Positions 10,482 through 17,504 of a stretch of DNA of 37,351 nucleotides are shown here, piece after piece. Both the position numbers and the translations under genes were made by a program. Below the pieces are notes generated by a model. It did no database searches. It had not been told where the DNA came from and saw only the letters and a list, made by a program, of their open reading frames with translations. The first letter of the stretch is position 1, and every line of letters begins with the position of its first letter. This stretch comes from Magnetospirillum aberrantis SpK (GTDB taxonomy: Bacteria; Pseudomonadota; Alphaproteobacteria; Rhodospirillales; Magnetospirillaceae), in assembly GCF_011022235.1 (NCBI RefSeq), contig NZ_JAAIYP010000046.1:1-37351 (forward strand), written 5' to 3'.

Positions 10482-11471
10482 GATACCTTCGCTACGGAAA
10501 GGGCGGCTCAACAACGCGCGGATGACGCCGTCCAGCTCGGCGCCCTGGTTGATGACGGCATCGACGGCGGCGCAGATGGGCATTTCGATGCCCAAGCTTC
10601 CGGCCAGTTCCACCACCGCGCCGGCGGTCCACACACCCTCGGTCACCGCCCGGCGTTCGGCCAGGATGTCGGCCAGGGCCCGGCCCTCGCCCAGGGCGAA
10701 GCCCAGGGAATAGTTGCGCGACTGCGCCGACGACGCGGTCAGGATCAGGTCGCCCAAGCCGGCCAGCCCCATCAGCGTCTCGGGCCGTCCGCCCTTGGCC
10801 ACCGCCAGACGGGTCAGTTCGGCCATGCCGCGGGTGATCAGCGCGGCGCGGGCGTTGTCGCCCAGGCCCCGGCCCTCGACGATGCCGCAGGCGATGGCCA
10901 GCACGTTCTTGACCGCGCCGCCGATCTCGGCGCCGGCTAGATCGTCGGACAGATAGGGGCGGAAGGTCGGGGTGCCGATGGCGTCCACCAGACGTTGCCC
11001 CAGCTCCACGTCGGCACAGGCCAGGGTGACGGCGGTGGGCAGGCCGCGCGCCACCTCGATGGCGAAGGTCGGCCCCGACAGCACGGCGATGGCGGCGGTG
11101 GGCAAGGCGCGCTCCACCACCTCGGTCATCATGGCGTGGCTGCCCTGTTCGATGCCCTTGGCGCAGATCACCGCCGGAACGCCCGGCCGCCACAGCGGCG
11201 CCAGGGCGCGGGCGGTGGCCCCCAGATGCTGGGCCGGGGTGACCAGCAACACCACGTCGCAAGCCGCCACCTCGGCCAGGTCGGTGGTGGCGCGGATGCC
11301 GCACAGCAATTCCACGTCGGGCAGGTACAGGCTGTTGCGGCGGGTGGCGTTGATGTCGGCCACCAATTCGCTTTCGCGCGCCCACAACGTCACCGCGCGG
11401 CCGGCGCGGCGCGCGGTCGCCGCCAGCGCCGTGCCCCACGCGCCCGCGCCAACGATGCCGATGCTGTTCAT
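10479..11471 (-). CDS. gpsA: NAD(P)H-dependent glycerol-3-phosphate dehydrogenase
   Basis: GpsA reduces dihydroxyacetone phosphate to sn-glycerol-3-phosphate, the backbone for phospholipids. The 330-residue product has the Rossmann motif GIVGAGAWGTALA at the N-terminus, the LLVTPAQHL strand, AKGIEQG, the SGPTFAIEVARGLPTAV signature, the catalytic-lysine segment EIGGAVKNVLAIACGI and the GLAGLGDLILT motif. Length is standard. The stop codon is supplied by palindromic repeat copy 2. It diverges from the SPFH gene across about 110 bases. tsaD, the usual upstream neighbour in alphaproteobacteria, is not here. Confidence 0.97.
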   Translation of the reverse strand: MNSIGIVGAGAWGTALAATARRAGRAVTLWARESELVADINATRRNSLYLPDVELLCGIRATTDLAEVAACDVVLLVTPAQHLGATARALAPLWRPGVPAVICAKGIEQGSHAMMTEVVERALPTAAIAVLSGPTFAIEVARGLPTAVTLACADVELGQRLVDAIGTPTFRPYLSDDLAGAEIGGAVKNVLAIACGIVEGRGLGDNARAALITRGMAELTRLAVAKGGRPETLMGLAGLGDLILTASSAQSRNYSLGFALGEGRALADILAERRAVTEGVWTAGAVVELAGSLGIEMPICAAVDAVINQGAELDGVIRALLSRPFRSEGI

Positions 11472-11581
11472 GTTTCCTGCCTTTCGGTCGAACTATCGAC
11501 GAAGGGTTTATGCCCTTCCCGATGGGCCGAAGCAATCGCTTGCGCTATGGTAGTGCCGGCTTGGTCCCGAAGGAGGTCGCG

Positions 11582-12577
11582 ATGCTTTCCGCCGCCAGTG
11601 TGTTCGTCCTGGTTCTGGTCGCCCTTGGCCTGTTGTTGGTGGCGCTGGGCGTCAAGGTGGTGCCCCAGGGGTTCGAGTTCACCGTCGAACGCTTCGGCCG
11701 TTATATCCGCACGCTGCCGCCGGGGCTGCACCTGATCCTGCCGCTGATCGACCGGGTGGGGCGCCGGCTCAACATGATGGAACAGGTGCTGGACGTCCCC
11801 AGCCAGGAAATCATCACCCGCGACAACGCCATGGTCACCGTGGACGGGGTGGTGTTCTTCCAGGTGCTGGACGCGGCGCGTGCCGCCTATGAAGTGTCGC
11901 AACTGCAACTGGCTATCTTGAACCTGACCATGACCAACATCCGCACGGTGATGGGCGGCATGGACCTGGACGAGCTGTTGAGCCAGCGCGACCGCATCAA
12001 CGAGAAGCTGTTGACGGTGGTGGACGAGGCGACCCAGCCCTGGGGCGTCAAGGTCACCCGCATCGAGATCAAGGACATCGCCCCGCCGCGCGATCTGGTG
12101 GACGCCATGGCCCGGCAGATGAAGGCGGAACGCGACAAGCGCGCCGCCGTGCTGGAGGCCGAGGGGCTGAAACAGGCCCAGGTGCTGAAGGCCGAAGGCA
12201 CCAAGCAGGCCCAGATCCTGGCCGCCGAGGGTCGGCGCGAGGCCGCCTTCCGTGACGCCGAGGCGCGCGAACGCGAGGCCGAGGCCGAGGCCAAGGCGGT
12301 CTATGTGGTGTCCCAGGCCATCAGCAAGGGCGAGGCCATGGCGGTGAACTACTTCGTCGCCCAGCGCTATGTGGAGGCCTTGGAGAAGGTCGCCTCGGCT
12401 CCCAACCAGAAACTGGTGATGATGCCGCTCGAGGCGTCGGGGGTGATCGGCGCGGTGGCCGGCATCGCCGAGATCGCCAGGGACGCCCTGGGCAAGGGCG
12501 GCGACAGAGCCTTGGCCCTGACCCCCGACATGGAACGCCGGCCGCGGCGCGGCAGCGTTCCCGACAGCCGGGAGTGA
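11582..12577 (+). CDS. SPFH/Band 7 stomatin-like membrane protein (QmcA family)
   Basis: A membrane scaffold of the slipin/stomatin type, which forms large oligomeric cages with NfeD partners. The 331-residue protein has an N-terminal membrane segment (about 3-22), the SPFH domain (QGFEFTVERFGRYIRTLPPG, then DVPSQEIITRDNAMVTVDG) and a long Ala/Glu-rich coiled coil (about 185-260) followed by a hydrophobic AVAGIAEIA stretch. ATG 11582 has a strong AAGGAGG at 11570-11576; the frame runs upstream without similarity. NfeD follows four bases later, the standard pair (E. coli qmcA-ybbJ). Confidence 0.93.
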   Translation: MLSAASVFVLVLVALGLLLVALGVKVVPQGFEFTVERFGRYIRTLPPGLHLILPLIDRVGRRLNMMEQVLDVPSQEIITRDNAMVTVDGVVFFQVLDAARAAYEVSQLQLAILNLTMTNIRTVMGGMDLDELLSQRDRINEKLLTVVDEATQPWGVKVTRIEIKDIAPPRDLVDAMARQMKAERDKRAAVLEAEGLKQAQVLKAEGTKQAQILAAEGRREAAFRDAEAREREAEAEAKAVYVVSQAISKGEAMAVNYFVAQRYVEALEKVASAPNQKLVMMPLEASGVIGAVAGIAEIARDALGKGGDRALALTPDMERRPRRGSVPDSRE

Positions 12578-12581
12578 ACGG

Positions 12582-13022
12582 ATGGAACCCGGTTTCTGGT
12601 TCTGGCTGATCCTGGGCTTCGCGCTGATCGCCGCCGAATTGCTGATGCCCGGCACCTTCCTGTTGTGGCCGGGCATCGCCGCCGTGCTGACCGGCATCCT
12701 GGCCTACAGCGCCGCCGGCCTGTCGTGGCAGGTGCTGGCCGTGGTCTTCGCCGTGCTGACCGTGGTCTCTGCGCTGATCGGGCGCCGCGTCTATGCCCGT
12801 CTGATCAAGCCAGTGGACGACGGCCCCGCCCTGAACCGTCGCGCCCAGGCGCTGGTCGGCACCGTCCACACCCTTGCCACCCCCGTTCTTGACGGCATCG
12901 GCCGCATGAAGCTGGGCGACGGAACCTGGAAGGTGGTGGGGCCGGATTTGCCGACCGGGGCCAAGGTGCGGGTGGTGGCGGTGGACGGCAACGCCCTGGT
13001 GGTGGAGCCGGTGGTCGAATGA
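12582..13022 (+). CDS. NfeD-like membrane protein
   Basis: A 146-residue NfeD short form. The first 85 residues hold two to three membrane helices (FWFWLILGFALIAAELLM, LWPGIAAVLTGILAY, VLAVVFAVLTVVSALI); the C-terminal part (about 90-146) is the soluble OB-fold domain (GTVHTLATPVLDGIGRMKLG, GAKVRVVAVDGNALVVEPV). NfeD proteins act with the SPFH partner upstream, probably in membrane quality control. Its stop overlaps the rsmE start by four bases (ATGA). Confidence 0.92.
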   Translation: MEPGFWFWLILGFALIAAELLMPGTFLLWPGIAAVLTGILAYSAAGLSWQVLAVVFAVLTVVSALIGRRVYARLIKPVDDGPALNRRAQALVGTVHTLATPVLDGIGRMKLGDGTWKVVGPDLPTGAKVRVVAVDGNALVVEPVVE

Positions 13023-13753
13023 CGCTGCGTCTGTTCGTGCCTTTCGACCTTGCCGCCGGTCCGCTGACCCTGGGCAAGGAGCAATCCCATTACGTCGCCA
13101 ACGTCATGCGGGCCAAGCCGGGTGAGGCGGTGACCTTGTTCAACGGCCGTGACGGCGAATGGTGCGGGACCTTGGAAACCGTCGCCAAGTCGGCGGTGGT
13201 GGTGGCGCTGACCTCGCAGACCCGCCCCCAGACGGCCGAGCCCGATTTGTGGCTGTTGGCGGCACCGATCAAAAAGGACTGCATCGACCTGGTGGCGGAA
13301 AAGGCCACCGAACTGGGGGCCAGCCGGCTGTGGCCGGTGATCACCCGGCGCACGGTGACGGCGCGGGTCAACACCGAACGTCTGGCCGCGCACATGGTCG
13401 AGGCGGCCGAACAATGCGAACGCCTGACGGTGCCCGAGGTGATGGAGCCGCAGCCGTTGGACAAGGTCTTGGCCGGCTGGGACGCCGCGCGGCCACTGAT
13501 CTTCCTGGACGAATCGGGCGGCGGCATGCCGCTGGTTCAGGTTCTGGCCGATCTGTCGTCCGGCCCGCTGGCGGTGCTGGTCGGCCCGGAAGGCGGCTTC
13601 GCTCCCGAGGAACGCGCCGTGCTGGCCCGCTTGCCCTTCGCCCGGCCGGTGGGGCTGGGGCCGCGCATTCTCAGGGCCGAGACGGCGGCCATCGCCGCGC
13701 TTTCGGTGATCCAGGCGGTGCGCGGCGACTGGAACCGGGCGCCGCGCGGCTGA
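13019..13753 (+). CDS. rsmE: 16S rRNA (uracil(1498)-N(3))-methyltransferase
   Basis: RsmE methylates N3 of U1498 in the decoding region of 16S rRNA with S-adenosylmethionine. The 244-residue protein has a short N-terminal PUA-like part (EQSHYVANVMRAKPGEAVTL) and a C-terminal SPOUT trefoil knot, seen as VLVGPEGGFAPEE and VGLGPRILRAETA. Start ATG 13019 overlaps nfeD, so rRNA modification is coupled here to the SPFH-NfeD genes; I see no functional reason for that. A 10-bp inverted repeat spans the stop codon. Confidence 0.95.
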   Translation: MTLRLFVPFDLAAGPLTLGKEQSHYVANVMRAKPGEAVTLFNGRDGEWCGTLETVAKSAVVVALTSQTRPQTAEPDLWLLAAPIKKDCIDLVAEKATELGASRLWPVITRRTVTARVNTERLAAHMVEAAEQCERLTVPEVMEPQPLDKVLAGWDAARPLIFLDESGGGMPLVQVLADLSSGPLAVLVGPEGGFAPEERAVLARLPFARPVGLGPRILRAETAAIAALSVIQAVRGDWNRAPRG

Positions 13754-13781
13754 ATCTACTTGAAACCGCCACCGCGCGGCG
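13740..13781 (+). terminator. Inverted repeat across the rsmE stop codon
   Basis: CGCCGCGCGG (13740-13749) is perfectly complementary to CCGCGCGGCG (13772-13781), with a 22-base loop holding the rsmE stop. It may end the SPFH-NfeD-rsmE transcript, but no T-run follows, so any termination would need Rho or act only partly. Confidence 0.35.
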
Positions 13782-13814
13782 TGTATCCCCGGCTTCTTCG
13801 AACAGGAGATCGCC

Positions 13815-14156
13815 ATGCCCCCCAAGGTCAACCCGCTGAAGCTCAATCCGTTGCAGTCCAAGACCCTGGTGCTGTTCCAGGAACTGGCCCGCTCGCCCGA
13901 GACCTCGCAGGCCACCGACGACGGCGAAGTGGTTCTGACCACCCTGCCGCGTCCGCATGGCAACCATTTCCACGTCGGCGCCAAGGTGGTGATGAGCAAG
14001 GACGCGTCGGGCCTGACCAATCCGGCCGCCTGGACGGCGCTGGAGCGCAAGGGGCTGATCCGCGGCAGCTTTCCCTATGCGGTGACCCTGACCAAGGACG
14101 GGCTGGAGTACGACACCGGCATCGCCCATCAGATCCTGCACGGTTCGGATCATTGA
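13815..14156 (+). CDS. Conserved small protein of unknown function
   Basis: A 113-residue soluble protein that I do not recognise as a named family. It begins MPPKVNPLKLNPLQSKTLVL and has a helix-rich N-terminus, a central PRPHGNHFHVG segment with three His close together, and a C-terminal ALERKGLIRG...AVTLTKDGLEY pattern that reads like the recognition helix and wing of a winged-helix fold. No signal peptide or membrane segment. An AGGAGA lies just before ATG 13815. The regular codon use and its start about 60 bases after rsmE support a real gene; DNA binding would be a guess. Confidence 0.75.
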   Translation: MPPKVNPLKLNPLQSKTLVLFQELARSPETSQATDDGEVVLTTLPRPHGNHFHVGAKVVMSKDASGLTNPAAWTALERKGLIRGSFPYAVTLTKDGLEYDTGIAHQILHGSDH

Positions 14157-14175
14157 TCTTTTGTCCCTCGCCGGG

Positions 14176-14258
14176 CGCGGGCATCCGCCCGCGTGTGGGC
14201 GAAGCCCACCCTCGCATAACTTGGGCCGCCCTTCGGACGTCGTTTGCCCCTGCGGGGC
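14176..14258. other. Cluster of three short hairpins before queE
   Basis: In the 163-base gap between the small protein and queE, three perfect small hairpins occur in series: CGCGGGC/GCCCGCG (14176-14182 with 14187-14193), GTGGGC/GCCCAC (14195-14200 with 14204-14209) and GCCCC/GGGGC (14246-14250 with 14254-14258). No U-tract follows. This could be an intergenic repeat element or a structured leader for queE-queD; I could not match it to a known preQ1 or other riboswitch. Confidence 0.45.
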
Positions 14259-14319
14259 GGCACGGCCGCCGCCTCAATGGCGGCTTTAGGGTGCCCGCGC
14301 TCAGAAAGCCCGGTTGCGT

Positions 14320-14934
14320 ATGACCTACACCGTCAAGGAAATCTTCTACACCCTGCAAGGCGAGGGCGCCCAGGCCGGGCGCCCGGCGGTGTTCCTGCGC
14401 TTCGCCGGCTGCAACCTGTGGACCGGGCGCGAGGACGACCGCGACACCGCCCAGTGCCGCTATTGCGACACCGATTTCGTCGGCGGCGACAAGTTCGCCG
14501 ACGCCGAGACCCTGGCCGAGGCGGTGGCGGCATTGTGGCCGGGCGGCGGTACACCTTACGTGGTGTGCACCGGCGGCGAGCCGACCTTGCAGTTGGATGC
14601 CGTCTTGGTGGACGCCTTGCACGCACGCGGCTTCCAGGTGGCGATCGAAACCAACGGCACGCGGCCGTTGCCGCCCGGCCTCGACTGGGTCTGCGTCAGC
14701 CCCAAGGCCGGCACCGAATTGGCGGTGGTGGCGGGCGACGAACTCAAGCTGGTGTGGCCCCAAGATGGCGCCGATCCCGAGGCGCTGGCCGCGCTTGGTT
14801 TCCGCCACCATTTCCTTCAGCCCATGGATTGCGCCGACCACGCCGCCGCCACCCAGGAATGCGTGCGGTATTGCTTGACGCATCCGCGCTGGCGCCTCAG
14901 CCTGCAAACCCACAAGCTCATCGGCATTCCATAA
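14320..14934 (+). CDS. queE: 7-carboxy-7-deazaguanine synthase
   Basis: QueE is a radical SAM enzyme that contracts 6-carboxytetrahydropterin to 7-carboxy-7-deazaguanine on the way to queuosine. The 204-residue protein begins with TVKEIFYTLQGEGAQAGRPA, the QueE substrate and SAM-site opening, and has a CX14CX2C cluster motif (C31, C46, C49), a known variant of the radical SAM CX3CX2C found in this family. CTGGEPTLQ and AIETNGTRPLP follow. ATG 14320 is preferred to the TTG two codons earlier. queD follows 12 bases later; queC and queF are not in the window. Confidence 0.95.
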   Translation: MTYTVKEIFYTLQGEGAQAGRPAVFLRFAGCNLWTGREDDRDTAQCRYCDTDFVGGDKFADAETLAEAVAALWPGGGTPYVVCTGGEPTLQLDAVLVDALHARGFQVAIETNGTRPLPPGLDWVCVSPKAGTELAVVAGDELKLVWPQDGADPEALAALGFRHHFLQPMDCADHAAATQECVRYCLTHPRWRLSLQTHKLIGIP

Positions 14935-14946
14935 GGTTTCCCCGCA

Positions 14947-15477
14947 ATGACGGCGCCCTACCGCGTCTCCCGCCGCATCGAGATCGATGCCGGCCACCGC
15001 ATCATGACCCACGGCTCGAAATGCCGGCACATCCACGGCCACCGCTATGGCATCGAGGTGGTGTGCGAGGCGGTGGATCTGCACCATGACGGCGAACAGA
15101 CCGACATGGTGGTGGATTTCGGCTTCCTGAAGGACGAGATGATGCGGGCCATCGACCATCCCTGCGACCACGGCTTCATCGCCGCCCTGGCCGACCGCGA
15201 GTTGCTGGCCATGTTCGCCCCCCAAGGCGTCGAGGCGGACGCCTGGATCGCCGGGCTTGAAACCACCGTGCGGGCCGAGGGCGAGGCGACCACCCACAAC
15301 ACCCGCCTGGGCACCAAGCTGACGGTGGTGCCGTTCCAGCCCACCGCCGAATGTCTGGCGCGGCATTGGTATATCAAGATGTTCCAGCCGGTGCGCAACC
15401 GTTCGGGCGGCACCGCCCGGCTGGTCAAGGTGACGGTGTTCGAAACGCCGAACTGTTCGGCGGAATACGGGGAATAG
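14947..15477 (+). CDS. queD: 6-carboxy-5,6,7,8-tetrahydropterin synthase
   Basis: QueD turns dihydroneopterin triphosphate into 6-carboxytetrahydropterin, the substrate of QueE upstream. The 176-residue protein has zinc ligands His17, His30 and His32 (IDAGHRI and HIHGHRYG) and the catalytic Cys26 in CRHIHGH. MVVDFGFLK and DHPCDHGF are also family motifs, and a glutamate near the end (TVFETPNC) fits the substrate-binding position. It is longer than the E. coli enzyme (about 120) because of an insert around 85-125, a form common in alphaproteobacteria. It converges on the kinase gene with a 16-base gap and no clear terminator. Confidence 0.93.
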   Translation: MTAPYRVSRRIEIDAGHRIMTHGSKCRHIHGHRYGIEVVCEAVDLHHDGEQTDMVVDFGFLKDEMMRAIDHPCDHGFIAALADRELLAMFAPQGVEADAWIAGLETTVRAEGEATTHNTRLGTKLTVVPFQPTAECLARHWYIKMFQPVRNRSGGTARLVKVTVFETPNCSAEYGE

Positions 15478-15493
15478 CTCTAATCCGGGGGAG

Positions 15494-16411
15494 TTATTCC
15501 GGCATCACCAGTTCCACGGTTTCGCTGGCGATGCTGATTTCGGCCGGCAGGCGGGCGACGATGTCGCCGTCGCCCTGAAGCGGCGCGCCGCGCGGACCCA
15601 GGATGGTGATGGAATCGGCCGACACCACCTGAACCTCGGGCAGTTCCGCCAGCTTGTTCATGGGCAGCGCCAGACCATAGCGCACCACGCCGCCGACGCC
15701 GGATTTCGGCAGGATGCACACTTCCAGCTTGGGCCGGTCCAGCCGCGCGTCGGGGGCGGCGACGAACGGGCCGCCATAGAAGCGGCCGCGACAGGCCACC
15801 GCCATGCGGCCTTCGTAGGTCTGGCCGTTGGCGCGGATCTGCAATTCCGGGAAGTCGTAGCCAAAGGCCTGACGCACGCTTTCCACCACATAGGCCAGCT
15901 TGCCGGCATGGCGCTTCAGCGCCACGTTGACGCCCTCGACCACATGGGCGTCAAGGCCGGCGCCGGCCATCAACAGGAAATGGCGGCCATTGGCCAGGCC
16001 CAGATGCACGGTGCGGCTGGGGCCGTGGGCGATGGTGTCCGACACCTGTTCGGCGTCCTTGGGGTCCAGGCCGATCTCCAGCGCCAGCACGTTGGCGGTG
16101 CCCAACGGGATCACCGCCAGACGCGGCCGGTCGGGGCGGCTGACCATGCCGTTGATGACTTCGTTGACGGTGCCGTCGCCGCCAGCGGCCACCACCACGT
16201 CGAAATCGTCCGAACTGGCGTCGCGGGCGAATTCCTCGGCGTCGCCGCGCCGGGTGGTACGCCGTTCCACCACCTCGCATCCCTTGGCCCGCAACAGCGC
16301 CAAGGTGTCGGTCAACCGTTTGCCGCGCTTGCGGCCGGCGGTGGGATTGTAGATGACCAGGACGCGGCGGGCGCGCTCGGCGCGGGCGGCATCGGGGGTG
16401 GGGCTGTCCAT
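15494..16411 (-). CDS. Diacylglycerol kinase / YegS family lipid kinase
   Basis: A soluble or membrane-associated lipid kinase of the DAGK_cat family, which phosphorylates diacylglycerol or related lipids with ATP. The product from ATG 16411 is 305 residues, with YNPTAGRKRG (21-30), the nucleotide-binding GGDGTVNEV (77-85), IPLGTANVLA and the C-terminal LQGDGD motif holding a catalytic Asp. Upstream starts at 16435 (ATG) and 16462 (TTG) are possible; none has a good ribosome binding site. A near-consensus promoter lies at 16472-16500. It is divergent from the PlcP-glycosyltransferase pair, which makes and uses diacylglycerol, so recycling of DAG to phosphatidate is a sensible inferred role. 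Confidence 0.88.
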   Translation of the reverse strand: MDSPTPDAARAERARRVLVIYNPTAGRKRGKRLTDTLALLRAKGCEVVERRTTRRGDAEEFARDASSDDFDVVVAAGGDGTVNEVINGMVSRPDRPRLAVIPLGTANVLALEIGLDPKDAEQVSDTIAHGPSRTVHLGLANGRHFLLMAGAGLDAHVVEGVNVALKRHAGKLAYVVESVRQAFGYDFPELQIRANGQTYEGRMAVACRGRFYGGPFVAAPDARLDRPKLEVCILPKSGVGGVVRYGLALPMNKLAELPEVQVVSADSITILGPRGAPLQGDGDIVARLPAEISIASETVELVMPE

Positions 16412-16471
16412 GAGGATCGTGCTTTGCGCCAACATGGGGGACCGTATAGCCCGAGGGATCAAGAAAGCACC

Positions 16472-16500
16472 ATTAAATAATTGTTACAGCATCCTGTCAA
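16472..16500 (-). promoter_or_regulatory. Near-consensus sigma70 promoter for the lipid kinase
   Basis: On the minus strand TTGACA (16500-16495) is a perfect -35, followed after exactly 17 bases by TTTAAT (16477-16472), a 5 of 6 match to the -10. Transcription should begin near 16465, giving leaders of about 30 or 54 bases for the ATG starts at 16435 and 16411 and arguing against the TTG at 16462. The surrounding 16470-16545 is markedly AT-rich for this genome. Confidence 0.75.
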
Positions 16501-16610
16501 TTTCATGAATTCTGGTCCTTTTCTTTACATAGGGTATGTACATCTTGTCGCGCAAGGCACTAAAAACAGAGGCATAACCTTGTCCGATACTGCTTGCGGG
16601 GCCTTCACGC

Positions 16611-17504
16611 ATGACCGCAGACACCGCCCCCACCCAACGTTTCCGCACCATCTGGATTTCCGACGTGCACCTGGGCACGCGCGGCTGCAAGGCCGATTTC
16701 CTGCTGGATTTCCTCAAGAACACCGAATCCGACACCCTGTATCTGGTCGGCGACATCGTCGACGGCTGGCGGCTCAGGCGCTCGTGGTACTGGCCCCAGG
16801 CCCACAACGACGTGGTCCAGAAGATCCTGCGCAAGGCGCGCAAGGGAACACGGGTGGTGTTCATTCCCGGCAACCACGACGAATTCGTCCGCGGTTACGC
16901 CGACCACAATTTCGGCGACATCGAGGTGGCGTGCCAGACCGTGCACGAGACCGCCGACGGGCGCCGGCTGCTGGTGCTGCACGGCGACAGCTTCGACGGG
17001 GTGGTGAAATACGCCAAGTGGCTGGCCCATCTTGGCGACTGGGCCTACACCTTGGCGTTGGCGCTCAACAACTGGCTGAATTTGGTGCGCCGCCGCATGG
17101 GCCTGCCCTATTGGTCGCTGTCGGCCTATCTGAAGCACAAGGTCAAGAACGCGGTCCAGTTCATCGACGATTACGAACAGACCATCGCCGACGAAGCCCG
17201 CCGCCAGGGTGTGGACGGCGTGGTATGCGGCCACATCCATCACGCCGAGATGCGCGACGTCGGCGGCGTGCTTTATGCCAATGACGGCGATTGGGTCGAA
17301 AGCTGCACCGCCCTTGTCGAGGACGCCGAAGGACACCTTGAGGTGCTGCGCTGGCTCGACCACGCCATGGCGACGCCGGTCGCCGCCTTGCCCGCCCCCA
17401 AATCCGTTTCCCCGACGACCAAGGAGAGGGAATGCGCATACTCGTCGTTTCGGATGCTTGGTTTCCTCAAGTCAATGGTGTGGTCCGCACGCTCGACACA
17501 TTGA
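16611..17504 (+). CDS. PlcP/LpxH-like metallophosphoesterase (COG2908)
   Basis: A dinuclear-metal phosphoesterase. The 297-residue protein has the full motif set: SDVHLG (17-22), GDIVDGW (47-53), GNHDE (87-91), HGDSFD and GHIHHAE (near 207-213). COG2908 holds UDP-2,3-diacylglucosamine hydrolases and the alphaproteobacterial phospholipase C PlcP, which cleaves phosphatidylcholine and phosphatidylethanolamine to diacylglycerol under phosphate limitation. The directly following GT4 glycosyltransferase mirrors the known plcP-agt pairing, so PlcP is favoured over LpxH, but motifs alone cannot decide. The last 24 codons overlap the glycosyltransferase (73 bases), and that tail looks unlike family sequence, which suggests loss of an earlier stop. 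Confidence 0.85.
   Translation: MTADTAPTQRFRTIWISDVHLGTRGCKADFLLDFLKNTESDTLYLVGDIVDGWRLRRSWYWPQAHNDVVQKILRKARKGTRVVFIPGNHDEFVRGYADHNFGDIEVACQTVHETADGRRLLVLHGDSFDGVVKYAKWLAHLGDWAYTLALALNNWLNLVRRRMGLPYWSLSAYLKHKVKNAVQFIDDYEQTIADEARRQGVDGVVCGHIHHAEMRDVGGVLYANDGDWVESCTALVEDAEGHLEVLRWLDHAMATPVAALPAPKSVSPTTKERECAYSSFRMLGFLKSMVWSARSTH

Noticed and set aside
16494-16511. CTGTCAA resembling a Pho box half-site upstream of the PlcP-like gene
   Set aside because: The second half-site 11 bases on (ATGAATT) matches only 3 of 7, and CTGTCAA is better explained as the reverse of the TTGACA -35 of the lipid kinase promoter.
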